DNA from: Thermus sp. LT1-2-5
Lineage (GTDB): Bacteria; Deinococcota; Deinococci; Deinococcales; Thermaceae
Length of the DNA: 64,000 nt
Assembly (NCBI RefSeq): GCF_040363165.1
Contig: NZ_BSRG01000001.1
Location: 1-64,000 of the forward strand
Direction: 5' to 3'
This document shows positions 16,579 through 26,289 of this stretch, in pieces. Position 1 is the stretch's first letter. The number at the start of each line of letters is the position of its first letter. The position numbers and the translations under genes are program-made. The notes beneath the pieces are model-generated. The model was not told where the DNA came from. It did no database searches and saw only the letters and a program-made list of their open reading frames with translations.

Positions 16579-18639
16579 ATGGAGGCTCCCAGGGTACACA
16601 TTTTCCGCGTGGAGGGTATGGACTGCGCTGACTGCGCCCGCAAGGTGGAAGGCGCCTTACGGGAGGTGCCCGGGGTGGTCCAGGCCCAGGTGAGCTTTGC
16701 CAGCGGCAAGGCCTACCTGCACCTGGCGACGCCCGAGGCGGCGGAAGTGGCTAGAAGGCGGGTGGAGGCCTTGGGCTACCGCCTGCGCCCACAGGGAGAG
16801 GCGCTTTCCCGCCTACCGGGGCCCTGGCCTTGGGCCTTGGCCTCGGGGGGGCTTTTGCTCCTCGCCTTCCTTCTTGCCCCGGTCTGGGGTTCTTGGCCTT
16901 ACACCCTAAGCGCCTTGGTGGGCCTGGGGCCCCTTTTGCGGCGGGCCCTCGCCTCCTTCCGCCAGAACCCCTTTAGCATCCAGGCCTTGGTGAGCCTGGC
17001 CACCCTGGGGGCCTTGGCCATAGGGGCGGAGGCGGAAGCGGCGGCGGTGGTCTTCCTCTTTTTGGTGGGGGAGGTCCTCGAGGCCCAGGCCCTGGGCCAG
17101 GCGCGACGGGCCCTTTTCACCCTGGGAAGCCTCTTGCCCAAACGGGCTCTGCGCCTGGCCCAGGGGGGCTTGGAGGAGGTGCCCCTGGAGGCCCTTAAGG
17201 TGGGGGACCGGGTGCGGGTGCCCCCTGGGGAGCGGGTGCCCGCGGACGGGGTAGTCCGGGAAGGGCGGGCCTTCCTCGAGGAGGCGGCCTTCACCGGGGA
17301 GCCCTTGCCCCGGGAGGCGGCTTCTGGGGACCTGGTCTACGGGGGAAGCCTAGTGCGGGAGGGGAGCCTGGTGGTGGAGGTGCTCCGCTCCCCCGGGGAG
17401 GGCTTCTTGAAGGAGATGGAGCGCCTGGCGGAGGAGGCTCTCCTCCGGAAAAGCCAGGTGGAGCGCTTCATGGACGCCTTCGCCCGCCGCTATACCCCCT
17501 TGGTCCTCACCCTCGCCCTTTTTGTGGGGCTTGTCCTACCCCTTTTCCAAGGGGACTTCCTGGGCCACCTCTACCGGGCCCTGGCCCTCCTCCTCATTGC
17601 CTGCCCCTGCGCCTTGGTGGTGTCCGTGCCGGCGGCCATCGCCGCTGGGGTGGCCCGGGGAGCCAGGAGGGGAGTGCTTTTTAAAAGTGGGGCGGCTTTG
17701 GAGGCGCTTGCGCGGGTACGGCACCTGGCCCTGGACAAGACCGGAACCCTCACCTGGGGCAGGCCACGCCTGGTTCGGGTGGTGGCCTTTGGGGTGGGGG
17801 AGGAGGAGGCCTTGGCTTTGGCCAAGGCGGTGGCCGAGGGCTCGGGGCATCCCTTGGCCAAGGCGGTGCGGGAGGCAGAAGGGCCGAAGGCGCTCCCGGC
17901 CCAAGGCCACCGGGCCGAGCCGGGCCTGGGGGCCTTCGCCTGGGTGGAGGGAAGGGAGGTAGGCCTGGTGCGGCCGGAGGCCGTGGCCCTTTCCCCGGAG
18001 GTGGAGGGGGCGGTGCGGGCCCTTTCCCAAGAAGGCTATAGCCTTTCCCTCCTGGTGGAGGGGGCTAGGCCCCTTGCCCTTCTCGCCTTCCAAGACACCC
18101 CTAGGGAGGAGGCGCAAGCGGCCTTGGCGGCATTGCGCGCCTTGGGGCTTAGGCTCCACCTCCTCACCGGGGACCGGGCGGAGGCGGCCTTGGCCCTGGG
18201 AAAGGCCCTGGGGCTAAGGCCCGAGGAGATCCGTCCGGGGCTTTCCCCCTTAGAAAAGCTCCGAGCGGTGGAGGCGCTAGCCCAGGAGGGGGGCGTGGCC
18301 ATGGGGGGGGATGGGGTGAACGATGCTCCCGCCCTGGCCCGGGCCACCGTGGGCCTGGCGGTGGCGGAGGGGACGGAGGCGGCCATGAAGGCGGCCGACG
18401 TGGGGCTTCTTTCCCTCTCCGCCTTGCCCCTGGCCTTCCGCCTCAGCCGCCGGACGCTGGCTGTGGTGCGGCAGAACGTCTTTTTGGCCCTGGGGCTTAA
18501 GGGCCTTTTCCTCCTTACCTCCACCTTGGGCCTAACTGGGCTCTGGCCTGCGGTGCTGGCGGATAGCGGGGCCCTGCTCCTAGTGACCCTGAATAGCCTC
18601 CGCCTCCTGGCGGACCGCCTTGACAGGCCCCTGCCTTAG
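16579..18639 (+). CDS. arsX: P1B-type heavy-metal-translocating ATPase
   Basis: A 686-aa membrane pump for soft metals. The N-terminal HMA domain has GMDCADC (C16, C19). The transport motif CPC is C342-P-C344 in the sixth helix. D386 in DKTGT is phosphorylated. TGE (FTGEPLP), SGHPLA, TGDR and GDGVNDAP are present. CPC with an HMA domain fits Zn/Cd/Pb or related exporters; the neighbouring SmtB and the T. thermophilus HB27 literature (TtArsX) suggest Cd and arsenic tolerance, which is an inference for this strain. It has its own operator-controlled promoter at the 3' end of smtB. Gene symbol follows the HB27 naming. Confidence 0.88.
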   Translation: MEAPRVHIFRVEGMDCADCARKVEGALREVPGVVQAQVSFASGKAYLHLATPEAAEVARRRVEALGYRLRPQGEALSRLPGPWPWALASGGLLLLAFLLAPVWGSWPYTLSALVGLGPLLRRALASFRQNPFSIQALVSLATLGALAIGAEAEAAAVVFLFLVGEVLEAQALGQARRALFTLGSLLPKRALRLAQGGLEEVPLEALKVGDRVRVPPGERVPADGVVREGRAFLEEAAFTGEPLPREAASGDLVYGGSLVREGSLVVEVLRSPGEGFLKEMERLAEEALLRKSQVERFMDAFARRYTPLVLTLALFVGLVLPLFQGDFLGHLYRALALLLIACPCALVVSVPAAIAAGVARGARRGVLFKSGAALEALARVRHLALDKTGTLTWGRPRLVRVVAFGVGEEEALALAKAVAEGSGHPLAKAVREAEGPKALPAQGHRAEPGLGAFAWVEGREVGLVRPEAVALSPEVEGAVRALSQEGYSLSLLVEGARPLALLAFQDTPREEAQAALAALRALGLRLHLLTGDRAEAALALGKALGLRPEEIRPGLSPLEKLRAVEALAQEGGVAMGGDGVNDAPALARATVGLAVAEGTEAAMKAADVGLLSLSALPLAFRLSRRTLAVVRQNVFLALGLKGLFLLTSTLGLTGLWPAVLADSGALLLVTLNSLRLLADRLDRPLP

Positions 18640-18646
18640 GACGAGG

Positions 18647-19225
18647 ATGAGGGGCGTGGTTGGCGTACTGGCGCTACAAGGGGATTTTCGCGAGCACAAG
18701 GAGGCCCTAAAACCGCTTGGCCTCGAGGCCAAGGAGGTGCGGAAGCCCGAGCACCTTCAGGGCTTAAAGGGCCTCATCGTCCCTGGGGGGGAGTCCACCA
18801 CCATCGGTAAGCTGGCCCGGGAGTACGGGATAGAAGAGGCGGTACGTAAGCGGGTAGAGGAGGGCTCCTTGGCCCTTTTTGGCACCTGCGCCGGGGCCAT
18901 CTGGCTGGCCAAGGAGATCCTGGGCTACCCAGAGCAGCCCCGCCTGGGGGTGCTCCACGTGGCGGTGGAGCGCAACGCCTTTGGCCGCCAGGTGGAGAGC
19001 TTTGAGGAAGACCTTCAGGTCAAGGGCTTTACCGAGCCCTTTCGCGGGGTCTTCATCCGCGCCCCCGTGTTCCGCCGGCTAGGGGAAGGGGTGGAGGTGC
19101 TGGCGGAGCTCAACGGCCTCCCGGTCTTGGTACGCCAGGGGAAAATCCTGGCCAGCGCCTTCCACCCCGAACTCACCCAGGACCTACGGGTTCACCGTTA
19201 CTTCCTGGAGCTCGCTGGCCTTTAA
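18647..19225 (+). CDS. pdxT: Glutaminase subunit of PLP synthase
   Basis: A 192-aa class I glutamine amidotransferase that passes ammonia to PdxS. The catalytic triad is visible: C81 in GTCAGA, H173 and E175 in FHPEL; PGGEST near 47 is the family signature. ATG 18647 is used; an earlier in-frame codon would overlap the ATPase gene. It starts 8 nt after the ATPase stop, so unless it has an internal promoter it depends on readthrough from the metal-regulated ATPase or from pdxS. Its stop overlaps the convergent asnS stop. Confidence 0.95.
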   Translation: MRGVVGVLALQGDFREHKEALKPLGLEAKEVRKPEHLQGLKGLIVPGGESTTIGKLAREYGIEEAVRKRVEEGSLALFGTCAGAIWLAKEILGYPEQPRLGVLHVAVERNAFGRQVESFEEDLQVKGFTEPFRGVFIRAPVFRRLGEGVEVLAELNGLPVLVRQGKILASAFHPELTQDLRVHRYFLELAGL

Positions 19226-20538
19226 GGCCACATGCGGGTGTACATGCGGGGGAAGGGAATGGCTTCCCGCACATGGGCCAGGCCGCAAATCCAGGCCACG
19301 GTGCGCTCCAGGCCAAGCCCAAAGCCCGCATGGGGCACGCTGCCGAAGCGGCGGAGGTCCAGGTACCACCCGTAGACCTCCTCGGGGAGGCCGAACTCCT
19401 GGATCTTCCGCCTCAGGAGTTCCAGGTCGTGGATCCTTTGGCTTCCCCCGATGATCTCCCCATAGCCCTCGGGGGCTAGGAGGTCGTCGTTCAGGACGAG
19501 CTCGGGGTCCTCGGGGTCCGGTTGCATATAAAAGGCCTTGATGCGGGCGGGATAGCGCTCCACGAAGACGGGGCGGTCAAACTGGCGGCTGAGGGCGGTC
19601 TCGTGAGGGGCGCCGAAGTCCTCGCCGTAGGGCAGGGGGGGCACCTCCGGGTCCTCCTGGTGCAAGCGGTTCACCAGGGCCACCGCCTCCTTGTAGCTGA
19701 GGCGGGGATAGTTCCCTTGGGCGGCGGGCTCTAGGGCCTTGGGGTCGCGGCCGAGCATTTCGAGCTCCCGGGCGCGGCGGTCCAGCACCCGGGCCACCAG
19801 GTAGCTCACCAGCTCCTCCTGCAGGGCCATGTTCTCCTCGTGGGTCATGAAGGCCACCTCGGGCTCCACCATCCAGAACTCCAAAAGGTGGCGCCGGGTC
19901 TTGGAGCGCTCGGCGCGGAAGGTGGGGCCGAAGGTGTAGACCTTGGCGTAGGCCAAGGCCCCGGCCTCGGCGTAGAGCTGGCCAGATTGGGAGAGGTACG
20001 CTTTTTCCCCGTCAAAGAGCTCCACCTCAAAGAGCTCCGTGGTGCCCTCCACGGCGCTTGGGGTGAGGATGGGGGCGTCGAAGCGCAGGAACCCCCGTTG
20101 GCCAAAGAAGTCGTGGATGGCCCGCTCCAGCTCGTCCCGGATGCGCATCACGGCGAAGGGGCGGCGGTGGCGAAGCCAGAGGTGGCGGTGGTCCATGAGG
20201 AAATCGATGCCGTGCTCCTTAGGGCCGATGGGGTACTCCCCTTGGGGTAGGCTCACCACCTCTATGCCCCTCACCGCAAGCTCGTAGCCCCCGGGCGCCC
20301 TGGGGTCTTCCCGCACCAGGCCATAGACCTTTAGGGCGGTTTCCTGGGGCAGGCGGTCCGCTTGGGCGAAGACCTCCTCCGGCACCTCCCCTTTGACCAC
20401 CGTGGCCTGGAGGAAGCCGGTACCGTCCCGGAGGACGAGGAAGTGAATCTTACCCTTGGAACGCTTCTGGTAGAGCCAGCCCCGTAGCTCCACTTCCTGG
20501 CCGCTATGCTGGGCGATTTCGTCAATGAAGACCCGCAT
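19222..20538 (-). CDS. asnS: Asparaginyl-tRNA synthetase
   Basis: A 438-aa class IIb synthetase. It has an N-terminal OB-fold anticodon-binding domain (about 1-100, [11 protein letters not shown]) and a catalytic core with motif 2 [15 protein letters not shown] and motif 3 [13 protein letters not shown]. Length equals that of the T. thermophilus enzyme. ATG 20538 lacks a clear Shine-Dalgarno; TAAACT (20553-20548), which includes the stop codon of the upstream HAD gene, lies nine bases before it and may start a nearly leaderless transcript. Last gene in the hisS-aspS-phzF-HAD-asnS run. Confidence 0.96.
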   Translation of the reverse strand: MRVFIDEIAQHSGQEVELRGWLYQKRSKGKIHFLVLRDGTGFLQATVVKGEVPEEVFAQADRLPQETALKVYGLVREDPRAPGGYELAVRGIEVVSLPQGEYPIGPKEHGIDFLMDHRHLWLRHRRPFAVMRIRDELERAIHDFFGQRGFLRFDAPILTPSAVEGTTELFEVELFDGEKAYLSQSGQLYAEAGALAYAKVYTFGPTFRAERSKTRRHLLEFWMVEPEVAFMTHEENMALQEELVSYLVARVLDRRARELEMLGRDPKALEPAAQGNYPRLSYKEAVALVNRLHQEDPEVPPLPYGEDFGAPHETALSRQFDRPVFVERYPARIKAFYMQPDPEDPELVLNDDLLAPEGYGEIIGGSQRIHDLELLRRKIQEFGLPEEVYGWYLDLRRFGSVPHAGFGLGLERTVAWICGLAHVREAIPFPRMYTRMWP

Positions 20539-20550
20539 ACGCCCTGGAGT

Positions 20551-21363
20551 TTACCCGAGGGAGGCCAGGGCCTCTGCCAGGCCGCAGGCCTCCACCGGGG
20601 CCACCACCTTCTTGGCCACCCGCTTCACCCTTAGGGGGGCGTTCCCCATGGCGATGCCGAGGCCCACCGCCTGGATCACCTCCAGGTCGTTTTCCCCATC
20701 CCCCACCATGGCGCACGCCTTCAGGTCTAGCCCGTGGGCTTCCGCCACCAGCTGGGCCCCCAGGCGTTTGCCTACCCCTTTGCGGGTGAGGGAAACGAAG
20801 CGCACCCCCGGCATCTTGGGGCTTTCGGCAATGTGGGCGGAAAGCTCCTGGGGTAGGGCGTCCAAGAGGGCGCCTAGGGGGGCGTTGGCGTCCGCCAGCA
20901 CCTGGAGGCGCACCAAGGGGCTTTGTAGCCTCAGGAGGTCCGCCCCTTCCGCCTCCAAGCCCAAGAGCCTTTGGTGGTCCTGTAGCAGGGGGCTATCCCC
21001 CTCCACGAAAAAGCCCCCATCGGCGGTGTAGCCCTCCAAGGGCAGGCCTAGCCTGCGGGCGAGGCGCACCACCTCCTGGGCCGCTTCCTCGGGAAGAGGG
21101 GCCACGAAAAAAGGCTGCGCCCCAGGCTCGTGCGGGTCTTGTGTGAGGGAGAGGACCACCGCCCCCGACTCAAAGACGTGGAGACCTTCCGGATCAAGCC
21201 GCCGGGCGAGGCGAAGCGTCTCCCCCCGCCCCGGCCGCCCCGTGAGGAGGGCGAGGCGCAAACCCCTAGCCTTGGCCGCCTCCACCGCCGGCCAGACGCA
21301 CTCCGGCACCCCTTCCTTCCCCACCAGGGTGCCGTCCACGTCCAGGAAGACGAGGCGCACCAT
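20551..21363 (-). CDS. HAD-superfamily hydrolase (Cof-like)
   Basis: A 270-aa phosphatase of the Cof/IIB type. Motif I is FLDVDGTLV (nucleophile Asp near residue 7), motif II is ALLTGRPG, and motif IV is MVGDGENDLEVIQAVG, with the cap domain between them. It probably hydrolyses sugar phosphates or nucleotide-type metabolites; the substrate cannot be read from sequence. Its ATG overlaps the phzF-like stop by one base (TGATG), so it is coupled to that gene. Confidence 0.85.
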   Translation of the reverse strand: MVRLVFLDVDGTLVGKEGVPECVWPAVEAAKARGLRLALLTGRPGRGETLRLARRLDPEGLHVFESGAVVLSLTQDPHEPGAQPFFVAPLPEEAAQEVVRLARRLGLPLEGYTADGGFFVEGDSPLLQDHQRLLGLEAEGADLLRLQSPLVRLQVLADANAPLGALLDALPQELSAHIAESPKMPGVRFVSLTRKGVGKRLGAQLVAEAHGLDLKACAMVGDGENDLEVIQAVGLGIAMGNAPLRVKRVAKKVVAPVEACGLAEALASLG

Positions 21364-22256
21364 CAGAGTTCGCCCGAGGCCACCAGGGCCGCCTCTCCCC
21401 CGATGCGCACCGAGAGGGGCACGCCCGTGGGGCTATACGCCACCTCCACCTCCACCACCCCGGGGTTGCCCAGGCGGTGGCCCTGGTAGATGGAAAGGTG
21501 TACCCTCCCCTCCCGCTTGGGCACCACCCCGGCCCGGGCCAGAAGCGCCCCCATGGCGGCGTTGGCCGAGCCCGTGACCGGGTCCTCGGGGATGCCCAAA
21601 AGGGGGGCGAAGTCCCGGGCGTAGAAGCTCCTCGGCCCCATAGGGGCGTAGGCGTGGACCGTGGCCACCTCCAGGCGGCGGGAAACCTCGGCCAAAAGAG
21701 CCATATCCGGCTCCAAGGCGTCCACCACCCCCGGGGCCACCAGGGGGACGAAGAGGCTCCATAGCCCGGTGTAGGCCACCCCGTAGGGCAGGCCCCGGTG
21801 GAGGTAGCGCTCGTCGGAGCCAAGGGCCTCCAGGACCTCCTTGAGGGCCTGGAAGGGGGGCAGGTCGCGGAAGCGGGGGCTTGGCCCTCGCACCCAGGCC
21901 TTCTTGGGCTCCCCTGCCTCGTAGACGATTTCCACCGGGAGCGCCTCGGCCGGCGTGTGGAGGATGAGGCGCTCGGTCCCTTCCGGGGCGAGGCCCAAGC
22001 GGACCAGGGCCAGGCCCAAGGCCACCGCCGCATGGCCGGAAAACTCCACCTCGCCCCCCGGGGTGAAGAAGCGCACGGCGAAGACGTTTCCCTGGGCCTC
22101 GGTGAGGAAGGCGGTTTCCGCCTCGGAGAACCTGCCCGCCACCCTTCGCATCTCCTCCGGGCCCATGCCTCGAGCGTCTAAGACGATGGCCACCCGGTTC
22201 CCCGCCCCCGGGGCGGGAGCGAAGGCGTCCACGAGAACGTAGGGGATCCTAGCCAT
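21363..22256 (-). CDS. PhzF-family isomerase/epimerase-like protein
   Basis: A 297-aa member of the PhzF/diaminopimelate-epimerase fold family. Typical stretches are [19 protein letters not shown] at the N-terminus (with the active-site region FSEAETAF), [13 protein letters not shown], and [15 protein letters not shown] in the C-terminal half. Family members isomerise or hydrate small acids; there are no phenazine genes here, so the name gives only the fold. Its start overlaps the aspS stop by 8 nt and its stop touches the HAD start, indicating one transcript. Confidence 0.85.
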   Translation of the reverse strand: MARIPYVLVDAFAPAPGAGNRVAIVLDARGMGPEEMRRVAGRFSEAETAFLTEAQGNVFAVRFFTPGGEVEFSGHAAVALGLALVRLGLAPEGTERLILHTPAEALPVEIVYEAGEPKKAWVRGPSPRFRDLPPFQALKEVLEALGSDERYLHRGLPYGVAYTGLWSLFVPLVAPGVVDALEPDMALLAEVSRRLEVATVHAYAPMGPRSFYARDFAPLLGIPEDPVTGSANAAMGALLARAGVVPKREGRVHLSIYQGHRLGNPGVVEVEVAYSPTGVPLSVRIGGEAALVASGEL

Positions 22257-23994
22257 GGCGGATCACCATAAGGCCGAGTTCGCGGAGTTGTTCCTCGGAA
22301 ACGGGGCTTGGGGCCCCGGTCAAGGGGTCTTTGCCCTCCTTGTTCTTGGGGAAGGCGATGACCTCGCGGATGGAGGGGCTTCCCGTCATGAGGGCCAGGA
22401 GGCGGTCCAGGCCCCAGGCGATGCCCCCGTGGGGCGGGGCCCCGTAGGTGAGGGCCTCGAGGAAAAACCCGAACTTCTCCTTCTGCTCCTCCTCGCCGAT
22501 GCCCAGGATGGCGAAGATCTTGGCCTGCAGGGCGGGGTCGTGGATGCGGATGGACCCGCCCCCCACCTCCACCCCGTTCAGGACCAGGTCGTAGGCCAGG
22601 GCCCGGACCCGGCCCGGCTCCGTGTCCAACAGGGGCAGGTCCTCGGGGTTGGGGCTGGTGAAGGGGTGGTGCATGTAGGTCCAAGCCCCCCGCTCCTCGT
22701 CCCACTCCAGGAGGGGGAAGTCCACCACCCAGAGGAAGCGAAAGCCTTCCCGGGGCAGGTTCAGGCGGTCGGCCAAGGCCAAGCGCACCTGGCCCAGGGC
22801 CTCCGCCGCCACCTTGCGGCTTGCGGCCACGAAGAGGAGGGTGTCCCCCGGCTTGGCCTCCGTGGCCTGGAGCAGGGCATCCCGCACGGGTTCCAGGAAC
22901 TTGGCCACGCCCCCGGAAAACCCCCCCTCCTCTACCCGGGTGAAGGCGAGGCCCCCCGCCCCGTGGCGCTTGGCCAGGTCCTCCAGCTCGGCGATCTCCT
23001 TGCGGGAAAGGCCCGTGGGGGCGGAGAGGGCCTTCACGCTTTCCGCTTGCTGGAAGACCTGGAAGGCGCTTTCCCGGAAAAGGGGACCCACCTCCTTAAG
23101 CTCCAGGCCGAAGCGCAGGTCGGGCTTGTCCGAGCCGTAGCGCTCCATGGCCTCCTGGTAGGTGAGGCGGGGGAAGGGGAGGGAAAGCTCCACGCCCAAG
23201 GCCTCGCGGAAGACGTGGGCCATGAGGCGCTCGTTCAGGGCGAGGATGTCCTCCACCTCCACGAAGCTCATCTCCAGGTCCAGCTGGGTGAAGTCAGGCT
23301 GGCGGTCCGCCCGGAGGTCTTCGTCGCGGAAGCAGCGGGCGATCTGGAAGTAGCGGTCCAACCCCGCCACCATGAGCATCTGCTTGAAGAGCTGGGGGGA
23401 CTGGGGCAGGGCGTAGAAGAGGCCGGGCTGGTGGCGGTAGGGGACGAGGAAGTCCCGGGCCCCTTCCGGGGTGCTTTTGGTGAGGAAGGGGGTTTCCACC
23501 TGGACGAAGCCTTCCCGGTCCAGGAAGTCCCAGATGGCCTTGATGACCCGGTGGCGCAGGCGCAGGTTGTCCTGCATCCGCTTGCGCCTTAGGTCCAGGT
23601 AGCGGTACTTGAGGCGGAGCTCCTCGGAGGCTTCTTTCTCCTCTTCTCCCCGCCAGCCGGCGTCCACGGGAAAGGGTGGGGTTTTGGCCTCCGCCAGGAC
23701 CTCGAGGGCTTCTAGCTCCACCTCCACCTTGCCCGTGGGCAGGCGGGGGTTGGGCTCGGGGCGGAGGCGCACCCGGCCCCGGGCCCGCACCACCCACTCC
23801 GAGCGCACCCGTTCGGCTACGGCGTAAGCGGGGCTATCCGGGTGGGCCACCAGCTGCACCAGGCCCTCCCGGTCCCGGAGGTCCAAGAAGATGAGGCCCC
23901 CCAGGTCCCGGCGGCGGTTGACCCAGCCCTCCAGGACCACCTCCTGCCCCGCGTGCTCTTCCCTAAGGTTTCCGGCGTAGTGGGTGCGGCGCAT
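22249..23994 (-). CDS. aspS: Aspartyl-tRNA synthetase, bacterial type
   Basis: A 581-aa class IIb synthetase with an N-terminal OB-fold ([14 protein letters not shown]), motif 2 ([19 protein letters not shown]), the large bacterial GAD insertion (about 290-420), and motif 3 ([13 protein letters not shown]). The length and GAD domain show the bacterial-type enzyme rather than the shorter archaeal-like one that Thermus may also carry. The start at ATG 23994 has no good Shine-Dalgarno; hisS ends 24 nt upstream and the two are likely co-transcribed. Confidence 0.97.
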   Translation of the reverse strand: MRRTHYAGNLREEHAGQEVVLEGWVNRRRDLGGLIFLDLRDREGLVQLVAHPDSPAYAVAERVRSEWVVRARGRVRLRPEPNPRLPTGKVEVELEALEVLAEAKTPPFPVDAGWRGEEEKEASEELRLKYRYLDLRRKRMQDNLRLRHRVIKAIWDFLDREGFVQVETPFLTKSTPEGARDFLVPYRHQPGLFYALPQSPQLFKQMLMVAGLDRYFQIARCFRDEDLRADRQPDFTQLDLEMSFVEVEDILALNERLMAHVFREALGVELSLPFPRLTYQEAMERYGSDKPDLRFGLELKEVGPLFRESAFQVFQQAESVKALSAPTGLSRKEIAELEDLAKRHGAGGLAFTRVEEGGFSGGVAKFLEPVRDALLQATEAKPGDTLLFVAASRKVAAEALGQVRLALADRLNLPREGFRFLWVVDFPLLEWDEERGAWTYMHHPFTSPNPEDLPLLDTEPGRVRALAYDLVLNGVEVGGGSIRIHDPALQAKIFAILGIGEEEQKEKFGFFLEALTYGAPPHGGIAWGLDRLLALMTGSPSIREVIAFPKNKEGKDPLTGAPSPVSEEQLRELGLMVIRHG

Positions 23995-24018
23995 AATCCC
24001 CCAAAGCTTACCAAGTTC

Positions 24019-25275
24019 TCATGCCAAGGCGGCGAGGAGAAAGCCCAGGGCCTCCCTTTGGGGAAGCCGCACCTGTTCCCCGGTGGCGAGGCGCTTCAGG
24101 GTCACCTCCTCGGCCCTTAGCTCGTCCTCGCCCAAAAAGCCTGCGAAGAGGGCCCCCCGCTTCAGGGCTTCCTCCACGCCCTTGCCCGGCTTTTTGGGGC
24201 TTAGGGCGTACTCCACCTTGAGCCTGGGCCTTAGGCGCTCGGCCAGGTAGAAGGCTTCCGCCACCGCCTCCTCCGTGAGGGGGATGAGGTAGAGGTCGGG
24301 GCCCTTTTCCTCGGGGAGGCCGTAGCCTTCGGCCTCGAGGGCCAAGGCCACCCGTTCCACGCCGAAGGCGAAGCCCACCCCCGGCACCCTGGGGCCCCCC
24401 AGGAGCTCGGAAAGCCCGTCGTACCGTCCCCCGCCCCCCAAGGCGGACTGGGCCCCGATCTCGGCATGGTGCACCTCAAAGGCGGTGCGCACGTAGTAGT
24501 CCAGGCCCCGCACCAAAGCGGGCTCCAGCTCGTAGGGCACGCCAAGCCGGCTAAGGTGGCGCTCCACCGCCTTCAGGTGGGCCAGGGCCGCTTCCCCCAG
24601 GAAGTCCAGCATGGGCTTCACCTTGAGCTCCCGCAGTAGGGCCTGGTCCTTCTCGCTCTTGGAGTCCAGGATGCGCATGGGGTTAAGCTCCAGCCGCTCT
24701 TGGGAGTCCTCGGAGAGGGCTTTTTGGTGAGGGCCTAAGACCTCCCGCAGGTAAGCGTTGTACCGGGCCCGGTCCTCCGGGTCCCCCACGGAGGAGAGCT
24801 TTACGGAGAGGCGCCTTAGGCCCAGCTCCTTGAGGCTTTCGTAGAGGAGCACGATGGCCTCGGCGTCCAAAATGGGGCTTTCCGAGCCCAAAGCCTCGTA
24901 GTTCACCTGGTGGAACTGGCGGTAGCGCCCCTTCTGGGGCCTTTCTGCCCGGAACATGGGGCCCGCCATCCAAAGCCGCACGGGCTGGGGCCATACCTTC
25001 ATCCCGTGCTCCAGGTAGGCCCGCACCATGGCGGCGGTGCCCTCGGGGCGCAGGGTCAGCGAACGCCCCCCCCGGTCCTGAAAGGTGAACATCTCCTTGC
25101 GCACGATATCCGTGGCGGCTCCCACCCCCTTTTCAAACACCTGGGTTTCCTCGAAGACGGGGGTGATGAGTTCTAAGGCCCCCGCCGCCTCGAGGACCCG
25201 CCGGGCGGTGGCCACGATGTGTTGGTGGAGCCGTAGCTCCTTGCCGAAGAGGTCCTTGGTGCCCCGGACGGCCAT
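24019..25275 (-). CDS. hisS: Histidyl-tRNA synthetase
   Basis: A 418-aa class IIa synthetase. It has the N-terminal [10 protein letters not shown], motif 2 [16 protein letters not shown], the histidine-binding stretch [23 protein letters not shown], motif 3 [13 protein letters not shown], and a C-terminal anticodon-binding domain (about 325-418). ATG 25275 has TAAAGT (25289-25284) eight bases upstream and no Shine-Dalgarno, suggesting a leaderless or nearly leaderless mRNA. It heads the hisS-aspS-phzF-HAD-asnS run and is divergent from the next gene. Confidence 0.97.
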   Translation of the reverse strand: MAVRGTKDLFGKELRLHQHIVATARRVLEAAGALELITPVFEETQVFEKGVGAATDIVRKEMFTFQDRGGRSLTLRPEGTAAMVRAYLEHGMKVWPQPVRLWMAGPMFRAERPQKGRYRQFHQVNYEALGSESPILDAEAIVLLYESLKELGLRRLSVKLSSVGDPEDRARYNAYLREVLGPHQKALSEDSQERLELNPMRILDSKSEKDQALLRELKVKPMLDFLGEAALAHLKAVERHLSRLGVPYELEPALVRGLDYYVRTAFEVHHAEIGAQSALGGGGRYDGLSELLGGPRVPGVGFAFGVERVALALEAEGYGLPEEKGPDLYLIPLTEEAVAEAFYLAERLRPRLKVEYALSPKKPGKGVEEALKRGALFAGFLGEDELRAEEVTLKRLATGEQVRLPQREALGFLLAALA

Positions 25276-25283
25276 ACCCTTCC

Positions 25284-25316
25284 ACTTTACGGGCTAGGGC
25301 TTTCGGGTGCTATCCT
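25284..25316. promoter_or_regulatory. Divergent leaderless promoters, hisS and the 25323 gene
   Basis: The 47-bp gap between divergent starts holds two -10 hexamers: TAAAGT on the minus strand (25289-25284, eight bases before the hisS ATG) and TATCCT on the plus strand (25311-25316, six bases before ATG 25323). The two -35 regions must overlap, so the promoters may compete. Confidence 0.55.
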
Positions 25317-25322
25317 GTTCCC

Positions 25323-25652
25323 ATGACCGGGAAGGGGAAGGGGGTTTTGGTCCTTCTCTACCTCCTCCTTACCCTCACCGCCTCCACCGGGATAGCCCTG
25401 CAGCTTTACCTCATGCGGGTGCAAAACCCGGGGCTTAGGGCCGATCTCTGCCAAGCTCCCGGGGAAAAGGTGGAGGTGGAGCACTCCCCCTTGTGCGGCC
25501 TCCAGGTGGCCCCGGGAAGCCCGGTGGTGGAGGAGCCCGCTTCCCCCCGTCCCCTGGGGGTGGGTCAGGCGCGGTCCGTGCCGCTTCCCGGCTACCCCGC
25601 CCCCCTCTTTCCGGTCCTCATCCCGCGGGCACCCCCTTTCTGCCGGGCCTAG
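25323..25652 (+). CDS. Small membrane-anchored or secreted protein, DUF2946-like
   Basis: A 109-aa protein with an N-terminal hydrophobic helix (about 8-30) followed by a soluble region containing CQAPG, HSPLC and a proline-rich tail ending in RAPPFCRA. The arrangement of a lone Cys, an H-x2-C and a terminal RAPP-type sequence resembles DUF2946 proteins, which are small proteins of unknown function often found near copper genes. This is my pattern comparison only; no copper genes are nearby. TATCCT six bases before the ATG supports expression from a leaderless mRNA. Confidence 0.5.
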   Translation: MTGKGKGVLVLLYLLLTLTASTGIALQLYLMRVQNPGLRADLCQAPGEKVEVEHSPLCGLQVAPGSPVVEEPASPRPLGVGQARSVPLPGYPAPLFPVLIPRAPPFCRA

Positions 25653-25695
25653 GCGCACTTACGTCCTTAGGACCTCGGTCAGAAAGGGGGGATGC

Positions 25696-26289
25696 ATGCA
25701 GGTGGTGGTGCGCACGCAAAACCTGTCGCTGTACACTTTGGTAGCAGGAGCGCTTAAGCAAGCGGGTTGGCAGGTGACTTGGAACAAGGGAAGCGGCTTG
25801 GTCTTGGTGGACCTGGCCCAAGGGGTGCAGGGGGAGGTGATTCTCTGGCTAACCCCTTGGGGCCTTCGGGCCTACGAGCCTAGGCGCCAGGTGTTCTTAA
25901 CCCGCCAGGATAGGCCCAAGACCTTGGCCGAGGGCCTTTTGGGCCGGGTGGGTTTGGCCCTTCTCCCCGGGGAAAGGGCAACGCTTTGGGCCTTGGGCCA
26001 GGGGGTGCCCCCCGAGGTGGGGACCTTGGCGCAGGCCTTAGGGGTGCCCCGGCACCGGACGCGGTTTTACCTTAAGGGGCTTTTTAACAAGTTCGGCTTA
26101 GACCTCCCGGACCTCCTCCGCCTTGCCCGGCATCAGGTGCAGGTAACGGGGCTTCAAGGCCACCCGCAGTCGCCCGCCTGGCTTGAGGCGGAGCCTTTCC
26201 TGCACGTGCCGGGGCAGGAGGAGCACCAGGGGAAGGGGCCCGAGGAAGCGCCCCCGGTAGGCCAGGCCCTGGGGGTGCAGGCTTTCTAG
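25696..26289 (+). CDS. LuxR-type HTH protein with unrecognised N-terminal domain
   Basis: A 197-aa protein. Residues 1-110 (MQVVVRTQNLSLYTLVAGAL...) do not match a receiver domain I know: no phospho-acceptor Asp pattern is evident. Residues about 112-145 (TLAQALGVPRHRTRFYLKGLFNKFG) look like a LuxR/NarL-type helix-turn-helix. The last 60 residues lie antisense to the modC 3' end (192-nt overlap) and have low-complexity composition, so they may simply reflect the absence of a stop codon. ATG 25696 follows GAAAGGGGGG. It could regulate the convergent mod genes, but there is no direct evidence. Confidence 0.55.
   Translation: MQVVVRTQNLSLYTLVAGALKQAGWQVTWNKGSGLVLVDLAQGVQGEVILWLTPWGLRAYEPRRQVFLTRQDRPKTLAEGLLGRVGLALLPGERATLWALGQGVPPEVGTLAQALGVPRHRTRFYLKGLFNKFGLDLPDLLRLARHQVQVTGLQGHPQSPAWLEAEPFLHVPGQEEHQGKGPEEAPPVGQALGVQAF

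Noticed and set aside
24005..24010. TAAGCT as leaderless -10 for aspS
   Set aside because: Spacing to ATG 23994 is 10 nt, outside the 6-8 nt seen elsewhere; aspS is more simply co-transcribed with hisS.
25661..25671. Small palindrome GTCCTTAGGAC before the LuxR-type gene
   Set aside because: Only 5 bp per arm, a single copy and no promoter to relate it to; it could be chance.
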